From assembly GCA_913043815.1 (NCBI GenBank), contig CAJWNY010000002.1, forward strand, positions 17,575 through 81,574: DNA of 64,000 nt. Reading direction: 5' to 3'. Positions 16,710 to 24,739 of this stretch are shown here, piece after piece. The DNA is from an uncultured Gammaproteobacteria bacterium. GTDB taxonomy: Bacteria > Pseudomonadota > Gammaproteobacteria > Pseudomonadales > Azotimanducaceae. The notes beneath the pieces are model-generated. The model was not told where the DNA came from, did no database searches, and saw only the letters and a list, made by a program, of their open reading frames with translations. Position numbers and translations under genes: made by a program. The first letter of the stretch is position 1. Each line of letters begins with the position of its first letter.

Positions 16710-17855
16710 CTATCGAAAACGCAGGTTTTTTCGGCTGAGGTCTGCGATGCTTTTGGCTCCCATGAGTCGCATGTCTCGTTCTATTTCTGATCGCATGATA
16801 TCGAGAGCGCGCTCTACACCGGCTTGGCCGGCAGCGGCCAGTGCGTAGAGGTAGAATCTTCCTCCGCCCACTGCTTTGGCACCCATGGAAAGGGCTTTTA
16901 TTACGTGCGTACCACGCTGAATACCGCTATCCATAATAACATCGATTTGATCGCCAACAGCGTCAACGATCTCTCCGAGTTGATCAAAGGGGGAACGACT
17001 TCCGTCTAACTGCCTTCCGCCATGGTTGGAGATCACGATCCCTGTACACCCGATATCCACAGCTTTTTTAGCATCCTCTACACTCATCACACCTTTAAGA
17101 CAAAATTCCCCGTCCCAAAAATCCACCATCTCTGCAACGTCATCCCAATTCATATCAGGATCTAGCATTTCCGTGAAGTAGCTTCCGACAGACATAACAG
17201 CGTCGGACATGTCTACAAAATCGTCTAGTTGAGGAAAAGAAAATTTCTTGTGCGTCAGATAGTTTATTGCCCAAGCAGGTTTGATACCGAACTGGTACAT
17301 GCCTTTGAGACTGAGTTTGAATGGAATCGAGAAACCGGTGCGCAGATCACGCTCCCTGTTACCTCCCGTTATCGTATCTACTGTCAGCATCATGATTTCG
17401 ACGCCAACTTCTTTCGCGTTCTCGAGCATAGCTTTATTGAGACCGCGGTCTTTGTGGAAATAAAATTGATAGCACTGCGGTCCGTGGTATTGCTTTCGAA
17501 TTTCTTGCAAGCTAACGGTTCCGAGAGAGGAAACGCCAAATAATGTGCCATTTTTATCTGCAGCGGCTGCGACTGCATTCTCTCCTTCGTGATGAAATAG
17601 CCTTTGCAACGCCGTAGGCGAACAATATATGGGTATGTCCAGATTTTGCCCCATTACTTTCACGCTGGTATCTATGTCTGCCACTCCACGCAAAATGTTA
17701 GGAACTAGGTCGCATGTCTCGAAGCTCTGAGTATTTCTAATGTACGTAGTTTCGTCCTCAGCTGCGCCGTCTATGTAGTTGAAGATTGGACTGGGCAGTT
17801 TGCGTTCAGCCAGTTTTCTAAAGTCTTGAAAGTTGTGGCAATCGGTAAGTTTCAT
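16710..17855 (-). CDS. FMN-dependent alpha-hydroxy-acid dehydrogenase (LldD-like)
   Basis: A 381-residue TIM-barrel flavoprotein. FNYIDGAAEDETTYIRN at the N-terminus, YCSPTALQRLFHHEGE, CYQFYFHKDRG and LTVDTITGGNRERDLRTGF fit the LldD/glycolate-oxidase family. GIVISNHGGRQLDGSRSPFDQL contains the catalytic His and substrate-binding Arg, and DSGIQRGTHVIKAL plus GGGRFYLYALAAAGQAGV form the FMN phosphate site. The enzyme oxidises an L-2-hydroxy acid such as lactate to the 2-oxo acid, feeding the quinone pool in LldD. It is flanked by non-coding gaps and appears monocistronic, divergent from an MFS gene 189 bases away, which could import its substrate. Confidence 0.85.
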   Translation of the reverse strand: MKLTDCHNFQDFRKLAERKLPSPIFNYIDGAAEDETTYIRNTQSFETCDLVPNILRGVADIDTSVKVMGQNLDIPIYCSPTALQRLFHHEGENAVAAAADKNGTLFGVSSLGTVSLQEIRKQYHGPQCYQFYFHKDRGLNKAMLENAKEVGVEIMMLTVDTITGGNRERDLRTGFSIPFKLSLKGMYQFGIKPAWAINYLTHKKFSFPQLDDFVDMSDAVMSVGSYFTEMLDPDMNWDDVAEMVDFWDGEFCLKGVMSVEDAKKAVDIGCTGIVISNHGGRQLDGSRSPFDQLGEIVDAVGDQIDVIMDSGIQRGTHVIKALSMGAKAVGGGRFYLYALAAAGQAGVERALDIMRSEIERDMRLMGAKSIADLSRKNLRFR

Positions 17856-18044
17856 TCGAAAGTCCTATGCTGAATCTTTGCAGTCGTTGGAAGAAGGGGC
17901 ATTAGAATCTCTGCTTTAACGCTTTTGCAATTATCTAATAACCTACGAGAAATTGCTCTAATTTTCCTTCCTTAAAGTGTTCGGTATTCTGCTGGATAGA
18001 AATGGTCAAGTAATTTAGTCTCTATTCTCAAATCATCTCGGGGG

Positions 18045-19346
18045 ATGGAAGTGACTGAAGAGAATGAGGGTGCATCCGCACGCGATTATGGGTTTTTAAT
18101 GTTCCTCACGTTGCTCAACGTGATGAACTTTGTTGACCGTCAGTTGTTGGCAAGTTTTGCTAACTGGATTGTCCCAGACTTGGGCTTAACTAATACTCAG
18201 TTTGGTTGGCTTACTGGCATGATCTTCATTGTCTTTTACTCAGTCGCAGGTTTGGCCATGGGGGTTTTGGCTGACCGTGTAAACCGTACCCGCCTGATTG
18301 CCGTTGGCTTGGCTCTCTGGAGCGCCTTAACCGCGATCTCCGGTATGGCTAAAGGCTTTGTTAGTTTGGCTATTCCACGGCTATTTATTGGTGTTGGTGA
18401 ATCCATTATGACACCTACCTCCATGTCCCTATTAGCAGACCGCTTTCCGTCTTCGCGTCTGGGCTTTGCTAGTGGTGTTTACTATATGGGCGTGCCGATC
18501 GGCGTGGCAACTAGCCTCTTTGTTGTGGCCTATCTAGAGCCAATCCTTGGCTGGCGCGGCTGTTTTTATGCGCTGGGTGGCATTGGACTATTGTTGGCTA
18601 TTGTCATGTTCTTTATGAAAGAAACACCGCGACGCCATGAACTGGAAGCCTCATCGCCAGTAGAAAAACTCAGCGTCAAAGAGATTTTGGCTACGTTGAA
18701 GGATGCACTAGTGCGCTCTCCGGCACTGGCCATGACGGTTGCCGGCGGAGTAGCTTTCCATTTTATTCTTGGTGCAGCTGTATTTGAGCAATTGTGGTTT
18801 GTTCAAGAGCGCGGCTTTGACCGCACTGAAATTGCGGAACTCAGCGGTTGGTTGGCGTTTACTGGCGGCATATTAGGCAATTTATTTGGTGGCATCGGTG
18901 GTGACATGTTTCTGCGAAGAACTGGCATGGGCAGACCTATGTTCTTGTTCTGGATTATGTTGGTGTTGACACCAATTGGTTTGGCTTATCGCGTTGCAGA
19001 TCCAACCTCCATATTCTTTATGGTCGGTATCTTTGCTGGCTATTTTCAATTGGGCTGCTTTTACGGACCTACATTCTCCACTGTCCAGGAGCTGGTGCCG
19101 CCGCAAATTCGTGGCACCGTTGTGGCTTTCTACATTCTTTCGTTGAACTTTGTCGGTTTAGGTTTGGGTGTAACCGGCGGCGGTTACTTCATTGACTGGA
19201 TGATTTCTCAAGGTCACCCAGAGCCTTATACCATTACCTTGATTACCTTCACTGCCATTTCAATGCTCGCTATCCCTATGTTTTATATGGCTGGCAAGCG
19301 TTTTGAAAGAGATCGCCAGGCACTTTATGACAGTGTGGTAAACTGA
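18045..19346 (+). CDS. MFS transporter (spinster-like)
   Basis: A 433-residue, 12-helix MFS protein. NVMNFVDRQLLASFANWI in helix 1, GVLADRVNRTRLIAVGLALWS after helix 2 and RLFIGVGESIMTPTSMSLLADRFP in helix 4 are the signature of the spinster-like/ACS branch that carries organic anions or lipid-like molecules. Two starts fit: ATG 18045, which sits very close to a GGGGG run, and GTG 18051, which has that run at better spacing. The gene is divergent from the LldD-like dehydrogenase and ends before tandem hairpins, so it is probably a single-gene unit. Substrate unknown; a hydroxy acid is one guess from the neighbour. Confidence 0.8.
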   Translation: MEVTEENEGASARDYGFLMFLTLLNVMNFVDRQLLASFANWIVPDLGLTNTQFGWLTGMIFIVFYSVAGLAMGVLADRVNRTRLIAVGLALWSALTAISGMAKGFVSLAIPRLFIGVGESIMTPTSMSLLADRFPSSRLGFASGVYYMGVPIGVATSLFVVAYLEPILGWRGCFYALGGIGLLLAIVMFFMKETPRRHELEASSPVEKLSVKEILATLKDALVRSPALAMTVAGGVAFHFILGAAVFEQLWFVQERGFDRTEIAELSGWLAFTGGILGNLFGGIGGDMFLRRTGMGRPMFLFWIMLVLTPIGLAYRVADPTSIFFMVGIFAGYFQLGCFYGPTFSTVQELVPPQIRGTVVAFYILSLNFVGLGLGVTGGGYFIDWMISQGHPEPYTITLITFTAISMLAIPMFYMAGKRFERDRQALYDSVVN

Positions 19347-19363
19347 TCGAGCGAGTCTAAAGT

Positions 19364-19393
19364 GCTGGCAGCGAGAAAATCTGCCAGCGTTTT
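19364..19393 (+). terminator. Rho-independent terminator after the MFS gene
   Basis: GCTGGCAG and CTGCCAGC form a perfect eight-base-pair stem around a nine-base loop, followed by GTTTTCTATCTTTT. Confidence 0.7.
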
Positions 19394-19398
19394 CTATC

Positions 19399-19429
19399 TT
19401 TTGACTCATTTGGCAACTATGAGTCAAAA
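19399..19429. terminator. Second hairpin, possibly bidirectional terminator
   Basis: TTTTGACTCA and TGAGTCAAAA are a perfect 10-base inverted repeat with an 11-base loop. A and T runs flank both arms, so it could stop transcription from either side, including antisense from the M48 operon. Confidence 0.5.
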
Positions 19430-19723
19430 GGCCTTGGGTCTCATAGCTCCTAGGACGATTAAGGTTGCCTAGACCAGAGCTACACCCTTTTTATATTTGG
19501 CAGCCCGATGACGATTTAGCTGCTTTGTTGATGGCGCCCTTATTCTTGACGAGGTTATCGCACATGCATAAATGTCGAAGAAACCGTTTTTGATTTAGGC
19601 TTTATCATCCAAAAATATTTTTGGCGAGTGGGTTATCAACACCAGGCAGGTTAGCTCTTGTTGCGCCGTCCCAAGATGGTCTGCTTTTCTTTCCATTGGT
19701 AGGTGGTCAGTGATTCAATGGGA
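19430..19723. other. Convergent intergenic region
   Basis: With the two hairpins just before it, this makes a 377-base gap between convergent genes. I see no ORF or RNA gene in the remainder. Confidence 0.5.
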
Positions 19724-21316
19724 TCAGCCTCCATTAAATATAGCGCTGACTACCGAAATTTGAATCTCGCCCTGAGGGCTGATCAGTCCTGTATTGATTA
19801 ATTTAGCTTCACTTGCGCCAAGTAATTCTATTTGGCGTTGGCTGATTCTGGCACGGCCTCTTTGGTCAATATAGTTAATCGATAGAACCACATTGTTGAA
19901 TGCCCGAGGTGCCCGGTTGGCAGTTTCAACTTGTATGGCGGCGAACTCATTTCTGCCATAGCGAATACTAATGTAAGCGCCTGGATCGCGTGCAACATCT
20001 ATCTTAATCAACGAATTTAGCGCAGCTTGGCCTGACTCGCTGGGGTCCTGTGACGCCGCTGCAAAATATTCTCTTGCTTGGTCAGTATCGCCTTGGCGTT
20101 CTGCGATATTGCCCAGTGCGTTGTAGGCTTGTGCGGTTGGCAGTAGTTCTATACTGCGATTTAGTCGGGATTTTGCTTGGCTCAATGCGCCTTGTTTTTC
20201 ACTGGTAATGCCGCTCTGTAGATATGAGTAAAAAAAGCCTGGGTTTAAATCGATGGCTTCTGAGTAGGCATTTTGTGCTGAGGTGTAGCGCTTGGCGTCT
20301 AGCTCAAGATCGCCTAAAAATGAGTGAAAGTGGCCTTCATTGGGTTCCACTTTGATCGCCTTATTAACGAGCTTCCTTGCTTCTTTGGGGCGGTTTTCTT
20401 TGGCCATTTGCCTAGCTTTTTCGTAATCTTCGTAGGCCGGTTTGGTCTCGTTGAGTCGCTTCATGACTTGTTGGTAGCGAGCTTTGCCTGTTATTCCACC
20501 CTTTGGTAGGGTTTGCGCATAAGTCTTATTTGCTTCCAAGCGTTGCTTTGAGGGAGGGTGGCTGGCAAATAGACCTTCGAAAAAGTTAGAGTCTTTTTGC
20601 TCGGAAAGATCAACAAAGGTCTGTTGTAAATCTACGGCCCCTTGGGGGTCATAACCCGCTCTACTCATATAATTCATGCCGTAGCGATCCGATTCGCTTT
20701 CAGCACTGCGACCATACCTAGAGTTGATTAGCTGGGAACCTAACCCAGCTCCTAACGCGATATATTTCCCGTAATCCGTATTGGCTGTAGCGATGCCAGC
20801 AACAGCCGCAGTGGCTTGTAGTATGGTGCCGCGTTCGACTCCTTTGGCGCCATGTCTGGCGGCCGAATGCACTACCTCATGCCCCAGCACTGCTGCTAGT
20901 TCTGCCTCGCTACCTAATTCTGTTAGTAGGCCTCTATTGATGGAAATTTTACCACCCGGCAATGCCCATGCATTTGGTACGCCGTTGTTAATAACCGAAA
21001 ATTCGTAAGGCAGCTTGCGATCACTGACCGCCGCGACTTTTTGCCCCACTTCATTAATATAGGCTTGTACCCCTTTGTCAGCGAGATAGTCGCCGCCCTG
21101 TGATTGGCGCGCTGGCGCATATTGTTGTTTGCCTGTTTTTATCTCCCAGGCTTCAGAAATGATGCTGATTTCACTTTTGCCGGTGACAGGGTTAGTGGCG
21201 CAACCGCCTAGCCCTAATGTTAGTGCTGTGGCTGCTAGTATAAGGCGCAGATGATGGCTGCTGATGGATTGACGCTTTGAACTGCTCTCAGACAAGTTGT
21301 TCAATTTGGTATTCAT
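19724..21316 (-). CDS. M48 family metalloprotease lipoprotein with TPR repeats
   Basis: A 530-residue exported protease. The leader ends ALTLGLGGC with lipidated Cys39 followed by alanine, predicting outer-membrane anchoring. The M48 domain carries the zinc motif HEVVH at 146-150 and the third-ligand region SAESESDRYGMNYM about 60 residues later. From about residue 290 there are TPR-like helices (FHSFLGDLELDAKRYTSAQNAYSEAIDLNPG), then a beta-rich C-terminus. The layout resembles BepA/YfgC, the OM quality-control protease, but the lipobox and the C-terminal extension differ from E. coli BepA. It follows the TPR lipoprotein gene by 84 bases in the same direction as mrcB, suggesting a shared envelope role. 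Confidence 0.85.
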   Translation of the reverse strand: MNTKLNNLSESSSKRQSISSHHLRLILAATALTLGLGGCATNPVTGKSEISIISEAWEIKTGKQQYAPARQSQGGDYLADKGVQAYINEVGQKVAAVSDRKLPYEFSVINNGVPNAWALPGGKISINRGLLTELGSEAELAAVLGHEVVHSAARHGAKGVERGTILQATAAVAGIATANTDYGKYIALGAGLGSQLINSRYGRSAESESDRYGMNYMSRAGYDPQGAVDLQQTFVDLSEQKDSNFFEGLFASHPPSKQRLEANKTYAQTLPKGGITGKARYQQVMKRLNETKPAYEDYEKARQMAKENRPKEARKLVNKAIKVEPNEGHFHSFLGDLELDAKRYTSAQNAYSEAIDLNPGFFYSYLQSGITSEKQGALSQAKSRLNRSIELLPTAQAYNALGNIAERQGDTDQAREYFAAASQDPSESGQAALNSLIKIDVARDPGAYISIRYGRNEFAAIQVETANRAPRAFNNVVLSINYIDQRGRARISQRQIELLGASEAKLINTGLISPQGEIQISVVSAIFNGG

Positions 21317-21400
21317 ATTAGCCTCTGGCCGTTAACTATTTCAAAAAACATATTTAGAGTGATTTTAGAAGTCACTACTCGGTAAGTAGCTGTTTACTCT

Positions 21401-21904
21401 CTAACCCGCAAAGCGTAAGTATCTTCTGCGGAGTGACGCTGCCTGCTGTCGCTCACCTTGAGCTTCCATTACATCTGCCATTTGTAGCCAAGCTTGTGCT
21501 GTTCTGACAGCATCACTGCCAGCTAGCGCAATGGCCTTGCGCGCATGTTGAGATGCCGCGGTGGCGTGTCCTTGTGCCAAATGTGCTTGGCTTAGGCGTA
21601 TCCACAACAAAGCCTCTCTTGGATCTATGCGTATTGCCCGTTCAAGTAACGCAATCGCCTGAACCGGCGCCTGTTGAGTTAACGCCGTATCTGCTTGGGC
21701 TAAAAGTATTTTAGCCGCTGAGTTCTTTGGCGGCGTTGACCTAATTTTCGCAGGCTTAGTTTGGGCAGATGGCTGCGTTTTGCCGTTGCTTTTAAACTTT
21801 TTTCCTGAGCTGGCGCGGCTGTCTGTGGCTTTGGGGCCTTGGTTGCCAGCGCACCCGCCGATCAAAATAATGCAGACCAGAGAAATACAAAGTTTTATGT
21901 TCAT
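21401..21904 (-). CDS. lpoP: TPR lipoprotein, candidate PBP1b activator (LpoP-like)
   Basis: A 167-residue lipoprotein: the leader ends ILIGGC with lipidated Cys18 followed by alanine, pointing to the outer membrane. A low-complexity Lys/Ser/Pro linker (about 25-60) precedes a TPR-type domain with AIALLERAIRIDPREALLWIRLSQAHLAQG. It starts 23 bases after mrcB on the same strand. In Pseudomonas aeruginosa the PBP1b activator LpoP is an outer-membrane lipoprotein with TPR-like repeats, encoded beside the PBP1b gene; the match in place, lipidation, linker and fold is why I propose this name. The function is inference; a generic TPR lipoprotein is the alternative. Confidence 0.6.
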   Translation of the reverse strand: MNIKLCISLVCIILIGGCAGNQGPKATDSRASSGKKFKSNGKTQPSAQTKPAKIRSTPPKNSAAKILLAQADTALTQQAPVQAIALLERAIRIDPREALLWIRLSQAHLAQGHATAASQHARKAIALAGSDAVRTAQAWLQMADVMEAQGERQQAASLRRRYLRFAG

Positions 21905-21927
21905 AAAAGCCCACGCAGTTATAGGAG

Positions 21928-24285
21928 TTAATTATTAAAGATTGAACGCAGTCGCTGACCAAAGGATTTACGGACACCACAACCGAGTTTAACCGTTAAA
22001 GTATCAGTGCGACGAATGGGGATAACAACTACATCAGCACAACTTTTTGCAGCACGCATGCCCGTGGCAAATTCGATTTCTACAAGGTTTTCGTCTGGAC
22101 TATGGATAATGGGGTCAACACCTCCGGAGATCTGCATGTTATTCCAAATGCGTAGCGCTCCCGATGTGCCGGTGAGGCTGGTAGATTTATTATCGTCTCG
22201 TCCTACCCAAACTACCGATAACTTGCTGTTGTCGAACCCAGCGTACCAGCTGTCTCGGTTGTCGTTAGAGGTGCCGGTTTTGCCGGCTACACCCTGTTTG
22301 GCGAAGGGCGATGAGCGGCCAGTACCGTGGCTCATCACAATTTCTAGTCCTCTGTTGAGGCTTGCTACAGTTTTCGGGCGGATGCTTTGAGTTAAGTCAA
22401 AGGGGTGGTGTGATAGGGGTTGCCCCTGTTCGTTAAGGACTGCGATAACGGCTTTTGGGGTGGTATGAAATCCGCCGCTGGCAAAATTGCCATATAGTTC
22501 TGTGAGTTGCAGTGGCGACATAGGCTCCGCGCCTAAGAAAAATGATGGGTAGCGATTCTTTGGCGCGTATCCGGTGAGGTCGGTAAAGCGCCGTTGTACC
22601 TCGCCAAGGCTGATTGTGTTGCCCAAATCGACCATGGCCAGATTTAGCGACATAGCTAACGCTCGAATAATAGGCAGTTCGCCACGAGTTTTGCCGTCGT
22701 AGTTTCTAGGTGTCCAACGTTTGCCAGAATCTGATGTCATGGTAATCGGTGTGTCGTTTACCAGCGTCGACCATTCCAAGCCCGATTCTAATGCGGTGAG
22801 AACAATAACGGGTTTAATTACAGAGCCAACCGACCTGCTCGCGTTTAATGCTCGGTTGAAGCCATCCACGCGGCCTTTACGTCCGCCAATTAGTGCCAAA
22901 ATTTCTCCGGTTTGAGTGTCGGTAATCACACTGGCGGCTTGTAGACTGCCTTTGTCCAATTTCCGTTCTTTCTCGATCATTTGAAGTGTTGAGCTAACCG
23001 CCTTTTGAGCGTTTTCTTGCTCCCTTGGCTTTAGGGTAGTAAATATTCGTAGCCCTTGGGAGCGCAGGTCCGAGGCGGAATAACGTTCACTGAGTTCAGC
23101 CCTCACTATGTCCATAAACGCCGGGTAGTAAGCGCCAGCGCTGTTGGGGCTAGAAATCACGCTAAGAGCTGAGCCAATGGCGTCTTGGTGTCTGGGGTTA
23201 GAGATTAAGCCGCCGGCCAAAAAAGTGTCGAGAATACGATTGCGTCTTGCCAGCGCGCGCTCGGGGTGCCTGAATGGATTATAGTAAGAGGGGCCGCGAA
23301 TGATGCTGATCATTGTGGCAATTTCATGCACCGCTAGCTCGTTAATGGGTTTGTTGAAGTAAAATTGTGAACCCAGACCAAAGCCGTGAATCGCGCGCGC
23401 GCCATTTTGTCCTAGGAAAATTTCATTGATGTAAGCGGTGAGTATGTCTTCCTTAGAAAATCTCAGCTCCAAAATAATAGCCATGGCTACTTCGCGGAGT
23501 TTGCGTTCGTAGGTGCGCTCGTTAGTTAGGAAGTAACTCTTAACTAATTGTTGGGTGAGGGTGCTGCCGCCTTGTGAGCGATTACCACTGCGGATGTTTA
23601 CCCAAGCCGCGCGTAAAATACCGTTAATGCTGAAGCCTCTGTGTTTATCAAAATTTCGATCCTCTATGGCTTTCAAACCTTTTGCCAGCAACGGAGGCAC
23701 TTGCTCTGGTGTCAAAATCAGTCGGTCCTCGCCATGTGAAGGAAAAAAGCTACCAATGGTGGCTGGATCGAGGCGAATCAGCGGTATCTCTGAGTTGTCC
23801 TCAGCCTGAACTCGGTTAATGATAGAATTCTGAAAAGTAATTTTCACTCGTTGAGAAGCTCTGCTGCCTTCCATAAAGTCGAAGTTGCGCAGATAGGTGG
23901 ACAGAATAGCCCCGCTGCTGCTGTAACTGCCGGGCGCGGCGAGGTTGGTGTCGGAGTGATAACCCAGTCGTTGAAGCTCTTCTACAAGTTGCGTCTTTTT
24001 GATGCGCTGACCTGCATAAATCTCGAGCGGTTGTGCAAAAACCTGAGCAGGCACAGACCAGCGTCTGCCCTCAAAAGTTTTAGTGATGGTTCTATCTAGG
24101 TAGTAGCCAAAACCAAGGCCCGCCAGGGTGGCGAATAAGGTCGTCCAAAGAGTCAGTTTCAGTAAGGCGCGCAAAGCCCAATTGCTCAGGCGTTTTAGCC
24201 AGGAGTCTGCCTTTTTTGATGACTTGCTATTTTTCCGATGACTCGAGCCTTTGGTTTTGTCGGAAGTAGGCGTTTTCTTGACCAA
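21928..24285 (-). CDS. mrcB: Penicillin-binding protein 1b
   Basis: A 785-residue bifunctional peptidoglycan synthase. A basic cytoplasmic N-terminus is followed by one membrane helix near residues 40-65. The UB2H domain starts around WSVPAQVFAQPLEIYAG. The glycosyltransferase domain shows AIEDRNFDKHRGFSINGILRA with the catalytic Glu and GGSTLTQQLVKSYFL. The transpeptidase domain has SVIK (the active-site SxxK within SVGSVIKPVIVL), SLN (SLNLAM) and KTGTSNDNRDSWYAGF. All key residues are present. UB2H identifies PBP1b rather than PBP1a; it is the docking site of LpoB/LpoP activators. The gene heads a same-strand run with the TPR lipoprotein and M48 protease. Confidence 0.95.
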   Translation of the reverse strand: MVKKTPTSDKTKGSSHRKNSKSSKKADSWLKRLSNWALRALLKLTLWTTLFATLAGLGFGYYLDRTITKTFEGRRWSVPAQVFAQPLEIYAGQRIKKTQLVEELQRLGYHSDTNLAAPGSYSSSGAILSTYLRNFDFMEGSRASQRVKITFQNSIINRVQAEDNSEIPLIRLDPATIGSFFPSHGEDRLILTPEQVPPLLAKGLKAIEDRNFDKHRGFSINGILRAAWVNIRSGNRSQGGSTLTQQLVKSYFLTNERTYERKLREVAMAIILELRFSKEDILTAYINEIFLGQNGARAIHGFGLGSQFYFNKPINELAVHEIATMISIIRGPSYYNPFRHPERALARRNRILDTFLAGGLISNPRHQDAIGSALSVISSPNSAGAYYPAFMDIVRAELSERYSASDLRSQGLRIFTTLKPREQENAQKAVSSTLQMIEKERKLDKGSLQAASVITDTQTGEILALIGGRKGRVDGFNRALNASRSVGSVIKPVIVLTALESGLEWSTLVNDTPITMTSDSGKRWTPRNYDGKTRGELPIIRALAMSLNLAMVDLGNTISLGEVQRRFTDLTGYAPKNRYPSFFLGAEPMSPLQLTELYGNFASGGFHTTPKAVIAVLNEQGQPLSHHPFDLTQSIRPKTVASLNRGLEIVMSHGTGRSSPFAKQGVAGKTGTSNDNRDSWYAGFDNSKLSVVWVGRDDNKSTSLTGTSGALRIWNNMQISGGVDPIIHSPDENLVEIEFATGMRAAKSCADVVVIPIRRTDTLTVKLGCGVRKSFGQRLRSIFNN

Positions 24286-24502
24286 GTTGCTGTCCTATAA
24301 CCGTCTTGTGACTTAGTGGATAACAATGGTCTCCATATTGCCCTGAAGGAGAGAGATGGTGAAGCGAAAAACCTTTGTATTTGAGATAAACCTAGATAAC
24401 TCTTTTAATCCGTTATAGCGATGATCAGAGCGCGTCAATTTGCTGCTGCACCAGGCGCTACTAACTTTCGGCTGGACTCTTTGCCTGAGATGGTCGTATC
24501 AT

Positions 24503-24646
24503 GACTCTGCCTAAGGGGGGGCGTTAAGCCTGAGATTCTCCTTGTTGTTGATGCGTATTCGCACTAATCATACGAATATAAAGAAGCAATAAGACAGTGA
24601 ACCCTTTGAACCTGATCCGGTTAATTCCGGCGTAGGAATAGGAGTT
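24503..24646 (+). promoter_or_regulatory. TPP riboswitch aptamer (THI element)
   Basis: The conserved CTGAGA (24530-24535) and AACCTGATCCGGTTAATTCCGGCGTAGGA (24609-24637) match the thiamin pyrophosphate aptamer; CCGG-TTAATT-CCGG is the P4/P5 side. GACTCT at 24503 can pair with GGAGTT at 24641 as P1. A long variable P3 arm with TATTCG/CGAATA lies between. The 217 bases before it (24286-24502) should hold the divergent promoters of mrcB and this leader and show nothing else. Bound TPP is expected to lower expression of the downstream receptor. Confidence 0.92.
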
Positions 24647-24710
24647 ATTACTGCTCTGGAAGTATTGGCGTTATGCCAACTGCCTCCCTAGGTTGAATAA
24701 CAATCCCAGA

Positions 24711-24733
24711 CCTTAGGCATTCAGTCTAAGGAG
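24711..24733 (+). promoter_or_regulatory. RBS-sequestering hairpin (riboswitch expression platform)
   Basis: CCTTAG (24711-24716) pairs perfectly with CTAAGG (24726-24731), and the second arm overlaps the Shine-Dalgarno AAGGAG seven bases before the ATG at 24740. A second hairpin (TTGGC-GTTAT-GCCAA, 24665-24679) lies between it and the aptamer. No T-run follows, so control is probably translational. Confidence 0.65.
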
Positions 24734-24739
24734 TAGTTA

